From NCBI GenBank assembly GCA_030266105.1, contig JAJDHH010000007.1, positions 1-64,000 of the forward strand: a stretch of 64,000 bases of DNA, written 5' to 3'. The notes beneath the pieces are model-generated. The model was not told the DNA's origin. It was given only the letters and a program-made list of their open reading frames with translations, and did no database searches. Every line of letters starts with the position of its first letter. Position 1 is the first letter of the stretch. A program made the translations under genes and the position numbers. The DNA is from Eubacteriales bacterium OttesenSCG-928-K08 (lineage in GTDB: Bacteria; Bacillota; Clostridia; Christensenellales; CAG-138). Below, in pieces: positions 1 through 8,221 of this stretch.

Positions 1-3000
1 AGCGCTTTTATTTGTGACACTATGCGCGTGCCCGCCCGGGAGATGCCCCATGCGGCGAGTATACGTTTTGTAAGCAAAGCGCTGCTTATTGGCGCTTCCA
101 TATCAAGCACTGTTTTTATCTGCCCCAGTATTATTTTTGAACCTTCCGCGCGAAAAAATTCCTCCTGCGGTTTGTTCACAGGCTCAAGCGAGCATGTGGC
201 GTACTTAATAAGCTCGTTGTGCTCTTGCTGTGCGGTTTCCACGCGTTCACATAGCGTCTGGATAGCGGCATTGGGCTTTTCCTTCGCAATAGGCAAATGC
301 GGGCGATTTTTGCGCGCCTGCTCTATTGCTGCGATTATCTTTTTTAGCTCGCGCTGTGGGTTTTGCTGCCAGTCCGTCACCCAAACGCGGTGAATATGCC
401 AGCCAAGCGATTGCAGCACGCTTTCCTGCAGCAGGTTTCGGTCGCGCACGGTGTTGGCGTTTTTGTAGCTGGCGCCATCAAAAAGCAGGCCCAGCAAATA
501 TTCATCCGGCCTATCCGGGTGCAAAACAGCAACATCCACACGGTACTGCGAATACCCCGCGTTTGTGTCCACCGCATAACCCGCGCCCCTAATTGCGGCT
601 GCGACATTTTGCTCAAGCGCACCCGCCTCGCGAGTAATATCCGCGGCCTTTGTTGGCAGCGCATCCTTTCCGTTTTTGGCGAACTCCAAAAACGCCCTCA
701 GATCGGCAACACCCGAAGCGCGCGTTCGCGAAAGATCAATCTGCTCGGGCAAAAGTGTTGAATACACAATCATCTCCTGCCGTGCGCGGGACACCGCAAC
801 GTTTAGCCGCCGCCACCCGCCTTCGCGGTTGAGCGGCCCAAAGTTAAGCGTAACCTTATTCTGCTCATCCGGCCCGTAGCCGATTGAAAACAGGATTATA
901 TCCCGCTCGTCGCCCTGCACGTTTTCGAGGTTTTTGATGAATATCGGCTCGGCAGCGCTGCTGTTAAAAGCATCAAGCTCAGGCTCGCGCGCAAAAATTG
1001 CTTGCAGCTTATCATCAATCAAATTCTGCTGCACCGCGCTAAATGTAACAACGCCAATGCTTTTTTTGCGCAGGTTATCGTCCCTCAGCCTGCGGGCAAT
1101 TTCTTCAACAACGGCATTAGCCTCCGCCTCGTTTTGCCTTGTGCGGCTCCTATCGTAAAAACCCGAAACATGCACAAAACTTACGCTCGATTTTTTATCG
1201 TTTGGTGAAGGGAAAGTAAAAAGCGCGTTGTTGTAAAACCGGCGGTTTGAAAACGCAATCAGGCTTTCATGCCGCGAGCGATAGTGCCACAACAAATACG
1301 CCTCGGGTAAGGAGAGCGCAAGGCAATCATCGAGTATGCTCTCAAGATCCTCCTGCTCAAAATCATCCTCATCGACGCGGTTCGCCATAAAAAAGCTGGT
1401 GGGCGGCAGCTGCTTTGGGTCTCCCACAACAATCAGGTTTTTGCCGCGAGCGATTGCGCCCACGGCCTCGCTTGTTGGCAGCTGCGATGCTTCGTCAAAT
1501 ATCACAAGATCAAACTGCGGGTATTTGGGGTCGATATATTGCGCGACAGAAATTGGGCTCATAAGCATGCACGGGCAAAGCCGCTCCAAAAGATTGGGTA
1601 TGCTGTCAAACAACTTGCGGATGGAAAGCCCGCGCCCGCCGCTTTTTATTGCCCGCTTAAGAAGGCCAGTTTCAGAGGAATCCGCAACATTGCCGGAAAC
1701 CGGCACACGTTGGGATAACCTTGAGACAAGCTCTTTTTGTGTTAGCTCCTCAAAGCGCTGTGTGAGCCTGCGGTAATTTAAAATGTCCTGCTCGAGTATT
1801 GTTCCGCTAAAGCTTTTAAGCGCCGGTTCTGCAGCTATAATTGCCTCGGCAGCGCTTTTGTGCAGCGCCTTTTCAAAGGCGGACAGCAGCTCGGTTCCTA
1901 AAACAGCGCCCCGCTCAAGCGCCTCTGTTGCACAGCTAAGGCCAAGCGCATCCGCCTGATTTTTGCAGGTGAGGTAAACGCACCAATCGCGAAGCTCGCC
2001 AATATGCTCAAGCCAGCCATCTGCTTCAGCCGCCATGCTGTTGAGCCAACTTTGCTTTTGCTCGAACATCGCAAAATCGAATGCCGTTTGCGCGGCCAGC
2101 TTTTGCTCAAGCTCCAAAACCTCCAGCCATGCCGCATTATAATCTAAAAGCGCATTATGGTTTAGCTGCCGGAATGCGGATGGATCGGTAAAATATCCCG
2201 CTGCAAGCGCTTTGTTTGTTTTTGCCTTTTGCTCGATTGTGCCGCTTATTGCAAGCACCATGGCGTTTAGCGAAACCGCCTTGCGGTAAACGGAGCGCAG
2301 CTGCTCAAAATCCCCATTCCCGCTTTGCCAGATATAACCAAACAGCTTTTCGAACTGCTCATTGTGGCGGTCAACCACCTGAGCGTTTTGTTTATAAAGC
2401 GCAATCGTATCTAAAAGCGCCGGTATGCTTTGCTTGTTAAGCGCAGCAGGGTTTTTGCAAAGCGGCTTTAGCTGGCGAATTATTTTGCCCTGCCCTAAAG
2501 CGCGCGGCAAAAACCATTTTGCCGCGGCCTGCTCCCATAAAAAGCGGGCGCTTTCTTCATCAAAGTTGAGTATGGGCTCGCGAAAGTTCGCCGTTAGCTC
2601 CTGCTCCGCTTTGTTGCGCTTATTTCCTGCGCCACAAACAAGCTCAACTGCATTTTCAAGCTGGGATATCAGCTCATATCGATAAAGCGGCTCCGGCACA
2701 ACATCACCCTCGCCAAGCGCAGAGCAAACATCACAAAGCGCTGAATATTGCCACTTAAACTGCAATGCCGGAAAATCAAAGATTTTCCTCATTTGCCCTG
2801 CAAGCGTGTCCAGCTTTTTCAAGGCCGCTTTGTAAAGCCCACCAAGCGTAACTACATTTGTGCGCAGCTCGTTGCTATAGTCCGAGCAGCGAAGCGACTT
2901 TAACGGATGCTCGTGTATGCCTTCCAAAACGCCTGCAGCTGCGGCCGTTTTTTGCAGCTCATCAGTCCACCGGGCATATTTGTTTTGCTCAAACACACTC

Positions 3001-5474
3001 AAAAGCTCTGGGGGTATGCCAATCCCATCCGGCGCCGAAATGCGCTCTTCATAAATGCAGATCGTTTCGTATAGCGATAATCCGCAGGCCCGCTTGTTGT
3101 GCACCGCCTCCATCGCCTGCTGCAGGCTTTGGCGCTGCGCATAAAGGCGATCCGCAATCTGACCGTATTCCTCGGGCGATTTAATGCGCCCAATGCTTAG
3201 CGTTTGCTCAAGTTGGTTGAGCACATCCCTTTTGCGCGCCTTGTTTGAGTGAAGCTCCAGGCTAAAAGCCCCAAGCCCCATGTCGGACAGCCTTTTTTCC
3301 ACAACGGAAAGCGCCGCCATTTTTTCCGCAATAAAGAGCACCGTTTTGCCCTGAAAGAGCATATTGGCAATTATGTTTGTTATCGTTTGGGATTTCCCCG
3401 TGCCCGGCGGCCCATGCAACACAAAACTTCGCCCGGCGGATGCCGCGGCAATCGCCCTAAGCTGTGAGGAATCCGCGCTTGTTGGCACGGCAAGGCTTGC
3501 CGGCGGATACATTTTGTCGAGCACATCCGCATCAAAAAAGCTGCTCTGCTCCTCCCACTCCATTTTTCCTGAAATTAAGCTTGCCACAATTTTGTTTTTG
3601 CTTAACTCCTCGGCGCGGTTGCGGATATCGTTCCACATGATAAACTGACCAAATGAGAATATGCCTAAAAAGGCAAGCGCCTCAACATCCCAGCGTGATT
3701 TTCCCATCACCGCCTGGCGTATGATGTTAAAAATCAGCTCAAGGTTAAGCCCCGCCTCATCAACTGGCAGCGGATCAAGCCCGGATATGCCTATGCCAAA
3801 GTCCTGCCGCAGCATTTCCAAAAGCGTAACATTCATGCGGGGCTCCTCATCCCGCACACGGATAACATAACCCTTAAGCGCACTTTTTCGGACTATATCA
3901 ACAGGCAAAAGCACAAGCGGGGCAAAGCGCGCCTTTTCGCTTGCCTCGGTTTCATACCAGCGCAAAAACCCAAGCGCAAGGAATAGCGTGTTCGCCCCAT
4001 TTTCCTCAAGCCCAAGCTTCGCCTGGCGGTATAGGTGCGTAACGCGCGCATCAAGCTCGCTTTCGTTTAAAAATGTGCGCAGGCGGCGGTTTTGAAATTC
4101 CGCGCTGATAATGGCATTCAAAATATCCGATCCTGTTTCGGCCTCGAATATTTTTGAATCCCTCATTGTAGCGGAAAAATCCTTGGGAATATGGAATATC
4201 TGGAATTCATGCCCGCCGGAAATTTCATCCTCAAGGCGGCCAAGGTCGTTAGCCAAAAGCTGTATTGCTCCCTTTGTTACCCTGAAGTTGATCAGCGTGT
4301 TCCTAAGGCTCAAATCGAGCAGCTTGCGTTCCCAAATCTGCCGTTTTGCCAGCGGAATGGAATCGACATATTGAAGCTGCGCGAACACCTGCACTGAGCC
4401 CGGCGCGTGGCTAAGCCCTGCAGGAAGCTCCGCATGCTTAGTTTCATTTTCATAAGTGATTTTCCCATCTTCCCCCGTGATGCGCAGCGGGATGGGGCGG
4501 ATGCCGCTATTCCTTGTGCGCTTAAGGTCAAGCGCCATATCAAAGCGGGTTGTTTCCAAATGCTTGGCGGCGGCATATTCAGCGGCTTCAAAGTCGAGCT
4601 CGCGGCCAGCGCACATTGCGGTGCACTCCACCAGACAGATTTCATGAATACCCTTGGCAATTCGTTTGCTAAGCTGCGAGGCATCATCCTGCAAGCATTC
4701 GGCAAATGATAAATCCTCCAGCCAGCAGCCTACAAACGCATGGCCTTCGATCAGCACAAGCAGCGCGTTTAAGCCCACCGCCTCAAGGCAGGCGGCAAAT
4801 AAAAGCGTGAGCTCCAGGCAGTTTGCCATTTTGCCGGATAATATGCTGCTGATAAGCCGTATTCTCTGCCCGCTTGGCTCAAAGCTTGGCGGGGCGGTGA
4901 TGTAGCCTATGCTTTGCTGTTTTATCGCGCCATATATGGCTGCGATCTGCATGCGCACACGGTTTTTATCGTTGCTCTGGTATGCGCTAAAGGATGGATC
5001 CTTGCTCCACTTCTCCAGCAAAGCGCCTGCATCGGCGAGCATCTTCACAACGTCAGGATGGTTGGGCGTAACAAATGCGGCAAGCATTTCGGGCATAATA
5101 AGGCTGCCTGACCATTGATCGTAACACAGCAGCTCAACTGGCTGTGTTTTTTCGCCAAGCAAACCATCCGCATTTGTAACCGTAACACTTATCGAACCTA
5201 AAACCTTTTCGGTGAGCGAAAAAAGATAGTCCGGCGAAATTATCAGGTTTTGCGAACCAAGGCTGATGCTTTCCCCCGCGGGAATTATGCCGATATTCAG
5301 CGTGAGCGGCAAAGCAAAGCCGGGCAATGTGGAAACGGAAATGGTTATGTTTTCGATTGGGTTATCAGTTTGATTTTTTAACGTAAGCGAACGCACAATT
5401 GGCACAGCGTTTTGCTGCAATGAAAAATTAATAGCCGGAAGGAACTGCCCATCAACACAAACTCTATGCTCCAT
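1..5474 (-). CDS. DUF4011/DUF3320-type superfamily I DNA helicase with C-terminal REase_MTES_1575/Vsr-like endonuclease domain (3' end truncated by window edge)
   Basis: Minus-strand frame open from ATG at 5474 (MEHRVCVDGQFLPAINFSLQQ...) to the window edge; absent from the ORF track because it has no stop in the window. Motifs read: FVLHGPPGTGKSQTITNIIANM (Walker A, ~3361-3430), FDLVIFDEASQLPT (Walker B, ~1480-1515), LIVVGDPKQLPPTS (~1395-1437), DEYLLGLLFDGASYKNANTVRDRNLLQESVLQSLGWHIHRVWVTDWQQNP (endonuclease-like, ~350-510). Confidence 0.9.
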   Translation of the reverse strand, partial: MEHRVCVDGQFLPAINFSLQQNAVPIVRSLTLKNQTDNPIENITISVSTLPGFALPLTLNIGIIPAGESISLGSQNLIISPDYLFSLTEKVLGSISVTVTNADGLLGEKTQPVELLCYDQWSGSLIMPEMLAAFVTPNHPDVVKMLADAGALLEKWSKDPSFSAYQSNDKNRVRMQIAAIYGAIKQQSIGYITAPPSFEPSGQRIRLISSILSGKMANCLELTLLFAACLEAVGLNALLVLIEGHAFVGCWLEDLSFAECLQDDASQLSKRIAKGIHEICLVECTAMCAGRELDFEAAEYAAAKHLETTRFDMALDLKRTRNSGIRPIPLRITGEDGKITYENETKHAELPAGLSHAPGSVQVFAQLQYVDSIPLAKRQIWERKLLDLSLRNTLINFRVTKGAIQLLANDLGRLEDEISGGHEFQIFHIPKDFSATMRDSKIFEAETGSDILNAIISAEFQNRRLRTFLNESELDARVTHLYRQAKLGLEENGANTLFLALGFLRWYETEASEKARFAPLVLLPVDIVRKSALKGYVIRVRDEEPRMNVTLLEMLRQDFGIGISGLDPLPVDEAGLNLELIFNIIRQAVMGKSRWDVEALAFLGIFSFGQFIMWNDIRNRAEELSKNKIVASLISGKMEWEEQSSFFDADVLDKMYPPASLAVPTSADSSQLRAIAAASAGRSFVLHGPPGTGKSQTITNIIANMLFQGKTVLFIAEKMAALSVVEKRLSDMGLGAFSLELHSNKARKRDVLNQLEQTLSIGRIKSPEEYGQIADRLYAQRQSLQQAMEAVHNKRACGLSLYETICIYEERISAPDGIGIPPELLSVFEQNKYARWTDELQKTAAAAGVLEGIHEHPLKSLRCSDYSNELRTNVVTLGGLYKAALKKLDTLAGQMRKIFDFPALQFKWQYSALCDVCSALGEGDVVPEPLYRYELISQLENAVELVCGAGNKRNKAEQELTANFREPILNFDEESARFLWEQAAAKWFLPRALGQGKIIRQLKPLCKNPAALNKQSIPALLDTIALYKQNAQVVDRHNEQFEKLFGYIWQSGNGDFEQLRSVYRKAVSLNAMVLAISGTIEQKAKTNKALAAGYFTDPSAFRQLNHNALLDYNAAWLEVLELEQKLAAQTAFDFAMFEQKQSWLNSMAAEADGWLEHIGELRDWCVYLTCKNQADALGLSCATEALERGAVLGTELLSAFEKALHKSAAEAIIAAEPALKSFSGTILEQDILNYRRLTQRFEELTQKELVSRLSQRVPVSGNVADSSETGLLKRAIKSGGRGLSIRKLFDSIPNLLERLCPCMLMSPISVAQYIDPKYPQFDLVIFDEASQLPTSEAVGAIARGKNLIVVGDPKQLPPTSFFMANRVDEDDFEQEDLESILDDCLALSLPEAYLLWHYRSRHESLIAFSNRRFYNNALFTFPSPNDKKSSVSFVHVSGFYDRSRTRQNEAEANAVVEEIARRLRDDNLRKKSIGVVTFSAVQQNLIDDKLQAIFAREPELDAFNSSAAEPIFIKNLENVQGDERDIILFSIGYGPDEQNKVTLNFGPLNREGGWRRLNVAVSRARQEMIVYSTLLPEQIDLSRTRASGVADLRAFLEFAKNGKDALPTKAADITREAGALEQNVAAAIRGAGYAVDTNAGYSQYRVDVAVLHPDRPDEYLLGLLFDGASYKNANTVRDRNLLQESVLQSLGWHIHRVWVTDWQQNPQRELKKIIAAIEQARKNRPHLPIAKEKPNAAIQTLCERVETAQQEHNELIKYATCSLEPVNKPQEEFFRAEGSKIILGQIKTVLDMEAPISSALLTKRILAAWGISRAGTRIVSQIKA

Positions 5475-5550
5475 GCCACGCTGCCTTTCACAAACAAAAG
5501 TATACAATAAAGTATATCATATTTTATGCAACTGTCACTTCAAAGCAGTG

Positions 5551-5591
5551 TCAAAAAAGCGCTGCGGCTTTTGCCGCACATCACTTTTTTG
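5551..5591. terminator. Hairpin module A, probable bidirectional intrinsic terminator
   Basis: TCAAAAAAGcgcTGCGGC-ttt-TGCCGCAcatcaCTTTTTTGA; A-run/T-run flanked stem. Confidence 0.55.
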
Positions 5592-5593
5592 AA

Positions 5594-5691
5594 TTAACCA
5601 CATTTGCTTGTTCGGCTACGCCTCACGGGCAGCAAATGCTCTAAGGAGTGGGCTGCGCACGCGCATGTCGCGCTTGCCCACAAATTAAAAA
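5594..5691. repeat. Palindromic intergenic cassette, module B copy 1
   Basis: TTAACCACATTTGCTTG-N-CAGCAAATGCTCTAAGGAGTG-N-CCAC-AAATTAAAA; shares flanks and two-hairpin layout with 43370-43464. Confidence 0.75.
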
Positions 5692-5725
5692 TCAAGGGGC
5701 CACGGCCCCTTGATAATCCCCCTAA
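5691..5725. repeat. Hairpin module C with 3' ATAATCCCC tag
   Basis: TCAAGGGGCcacGGCCCCTTGATAATCCCCC; related hairpins at 46001-46022 and 46065-46088. Confidence 0.65.
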
Positions 5726-5771
5726 GGAGAGGTTCTTTGACAATCTCGTAAGTGTGAATTTTTTAGCTATT

Positions 5772-6698
5772 TTATACGTTCAACAATAGCTCGGTCAGTT
5801 TGTTTTCGCTGCGCGCTTTTTTCACCATCTCTTTGGTGATCGTTTCACCCTTTTTTATAAGCACGCTGCCATCCGCCGCGAGGATATCCTTGCCCGCTGT
5901 GCGGCCAACGAGGAACTCGCTCTGCTTTTTGGTGAAGTAGTCGCCCTCGTCATCGTCCTCTTTTGCAGGCTCAGCCTTAGCAGGTTCGGCCTTAACGGGC
6001 TCGGCCTTAGCAGTCTCCCCCTTTGCGGGTTCGGCCTTAGCGGGCTCGGCCTTAGCAGGTTCAGCCTTAACGGGCTCAGCCTTAACGGGCTCGGCCTTAG
6101 CAGGTTCGGCCTTAACGGGCTCCACCTTTGCAGGCTCTTCCTTAACAACAGGCTTGATCTCTTCCGCGGCTGCTTCTTTTGTGGGCTCTGCGGCTTTGTT
6201 GGCGGGAACCTGCGGCTGCACTTTTTGTGCATCAGCCAGCGCCACAGGTTCCAACTTAAAATTTACAAACAATGCCCGTGCGGCAATCGTCAGCACATCG
6301 CCTTTGGCGATTGTGGCGTTTTCCGCCAGATAGTATTCTTCGATCGTGCCCGACTCCACGTCAAACGCAAAGTCTGCAACCTTACCTTCAACATTACCCT
6401 TGCTCGAAACAACGTTCAGCCCGGTTAACTCCTGATCGGACATGCTCTTTTTCATGGCTTCGCCAAGCGACCACACAGGCGCCAGATCATCAGACGAGGC
6501 AATCGTGAGAAAATCACGGCCAACGCCCATCAGCTTGCCAACCGGCAGCAATTTACCTGCACCCAGCACGCCACCGATAAGCAGGTGAGTAACACGCTTA
6601 GCTTCAACATCAACAATTAGCTGCGAGATTTTGCCGCATTCCATACCTTCTTTGATTGCCATAAGCGGCATTCCTACAATTCCTGATTTCTTTTCCAT
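5772..6698 (-). CDS. PRC-barrel domain protein with Lys/Ala/Glu/Pro repeat linker
   Basis: N-term KKSGIVGMPLMAIKEGMECGKISQLIVDVEAKRVTHLLIGG (PRC-barrel/YlmC-like); central (KAEPA/V)n repeats. Confidence 0.75.
   Translation of the reverse strand: MEKKSGIVGMPLMAIKEGMECGKISQLIVDVEAKRVTHLLIGGVLGAGKLLPVGKLMGVGRDFLTIASSDDLAPVWSLGEAMKKSMSDQELTGLNVVSSKGNVEGKVADFAFDVESGTIEEYYLAENATIAKGDVLTIAARALFVNFKLEPVALADAQKVQPQVPANKAAEPTKEAAAEEIKPVVKEEPAKVEPVKAEPAKAEPVKAEPVKAEPAKAEPAKAEPAKGETAKAEPVKAEPAKAEPAKEDDDEGDYFTKKQSEFLVGRTAGKDILAADGSVLIKKGETITKEMVKKARSENKLTELLLNV
5965..6140. repeat. 15-bp period coding repeat (KAEPV/KAEPA)
   Basis: Repeated ggctcggccttaac/agcaggttcggcctta units inside the PRC-barrel ORF. 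Confidence 0.8.
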
Positions 6699-6812
6699 CT
6701 TCCTTGCTACCTCCGTTTTTTGTAATTACGTTTATGTGGTTATCATAACATTTTCAAGCGCGAGGGTATAGCAAACATTGTGAGCATAAAACAATTCTCG
6801 CCATACGCAACG

Positions 6813-8207
6813 CTATTTTTCTTCATCCGGCACATCAGGGCCTGTAATCAACGTGCCAAGCACGTATTTGCCCGCGATTGGGTAAAAACGATCATGCGCG
6901 ATAAGCTCGGAATTTACAAGCTCACCATCCTTGTAATACTGGCGATAAACTTTAACGCGGTAACCCTCACGCTCCTTTTGCAAAGTTTTGCGGTAACCCA
7001 CGGGGCGCTCAGGGTCGTATTGATAAACGGGCGCCGGGGCCGCAGTGGTTTCATAAATATCGTTTGCGATCACAATTTCAAGCCCGGGGTTAATTTGCTG
7101 GCCATAAAAAGTAACAACAAGCTTATCATCATCAACATAAGCGTGGATGTAAATTGGCCAATCCGTGTTGTTGCGAATTTTTAAATCCTTTGAGGGCCAT
7201 GTGATCGTTGCATCCATGCCAATGGGCAAATAGTCGGATGGCCATGTGTGGTGGTGGCGCTCCACAACCTCAAGGTCGCTACGCAAGGCCGCAAGATACA
7301 GCGTGCCCGAAAGCTGGCAAATGCCGCCGCCTATTTCCTCAATCAGCTCGCCATAACGAATTGCGGGCGCTTCCATGTAGCCCTTTTCGGGTGTGCGCTC
7401 GCCCGTTAGCTCGTTTAGCGAAATCACCTCGCCGGATTTAATCACATAGCCATTTACGGTTTCCGTAATTAAGCAAATGTTTGTAATGCGCTGCTCGCTG
7501 CCGGTTACAATCGTTGTGGCGCTGCCAAGCTCCACCGTGTGCTCCTGCAGAGCAGTTTTGGTGATTGTGGGCGCAACCGGCTCCATGCCAATCGCAATGC
7601 TTTCGTAGTTTTCGTTTACGAACGCATCCATAAGCTTCTCGCAAAGGACATCAGTGTCGAATGTTTTTCCGCTTTTCTCCGTTGTAAACGAAAACGAGCC
7701 GCTTGTGTCGTTTGCCGCGAAGTTAACGGATGCGTCAACCGCTTCGATGCTTATCCTGTCGCAAAAGGCTTTAACGGCCGACATAAGCTTGTCCCTGTCG
7801 TATTCCACAATGCTGTATAAATCGTAACCATCCTTGAGTGAAAGGCGGGAATCGAGCTGATCCATCATTTCGGCCTGAGTAATGCCCCAAATTTCCTCAA
7901 AAACATGATCGAGCACTATTTGCGCACCCGCATCCTCCATTGTGAATTCCTGCGTTTTACCCTCACAATCCACCAAAATGGATGTGCTTTTTGCGCGTGT
8001 TTTAAATGCGTCGTTTATTATAACAGCGGCGTTTTCTTCCTGCATCCGCCCAACATCAACCCCATCGATACGCACCCCATCGGGTATTCCAGCCTGGCTC
8101 GTCATGCTTTTTGCCGTGGAAAAAAGGCCAGCGGATAATATGGCCACGATAATCAGCACGATGAGGAGGGCTGCAAATACGGTTGTCAGGGTTTTGTTGC
8201 GCATCAT
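6813..8207 (-). CDS. VanW family protein (YoaR-like, membrane anchored)
   Basis: Single N-terminal TM; GERTPEKGYMEAPAIRYGELIEEIGGGICQLSGTLYLAALRSDLEVVERHHHTWPSDYLPIGMDATI is a VanW signature. Confidence 0.9.
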   Translation of the reverse strand: MMRNKTLTTVFAALLIVLIIVAILSAGLFSTAKSMTSQAGIPDGVRIDGVDVGRMQEENAAVIINDAFKTRAKSTSILVDCEGKTQEFTMEDAGAQIVLDHVFEEIWGITQAEMMDQLDSRLSLKDGYDLYSIVEYDRDKLMSAVKAFCDRISIEAVDASVNFAANDTSGSFSFTTEKSGKTFDTDVLCEKLMDAFVNENYESIAIGMEPVAPTITKTALQEHTVELGSATTIVTGSEQRITNICLITETVNGYVIKSGEVISLNELTGERTPEKGYMEAPAIRYGELIEEIGGGICQLSGTLYLAALRSDLEVVERHHHTWPSDYLPIGMDATITWPSKDLKIRNNTDWPIYIHAYVDDDKLVVTFYGQQINPGLEIVIANDIYETTAAPAPVYQYDPERPVGYRKTLQKEREGYRVKVYRQYYKDGELVNSELIAHDRFYPIAGKYVLGTLITGPDVPDEEK

Positions 8208-8221
8208 GCGTCCTTCCCGCC

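Noticed and set aside
22-5118. Many plus-strand ORFs of 60-146 aa
   Set aside because: They are antisense to the single continuous helicase frame on the minus strand, which has clear motifs; shadow ORFs.
5855-6232. Arg/Pro/Leu-rich 125-aa minus ORF
   Set aside because: Alternate frame of the KAEP repeat region in the PRC-barrel gene.
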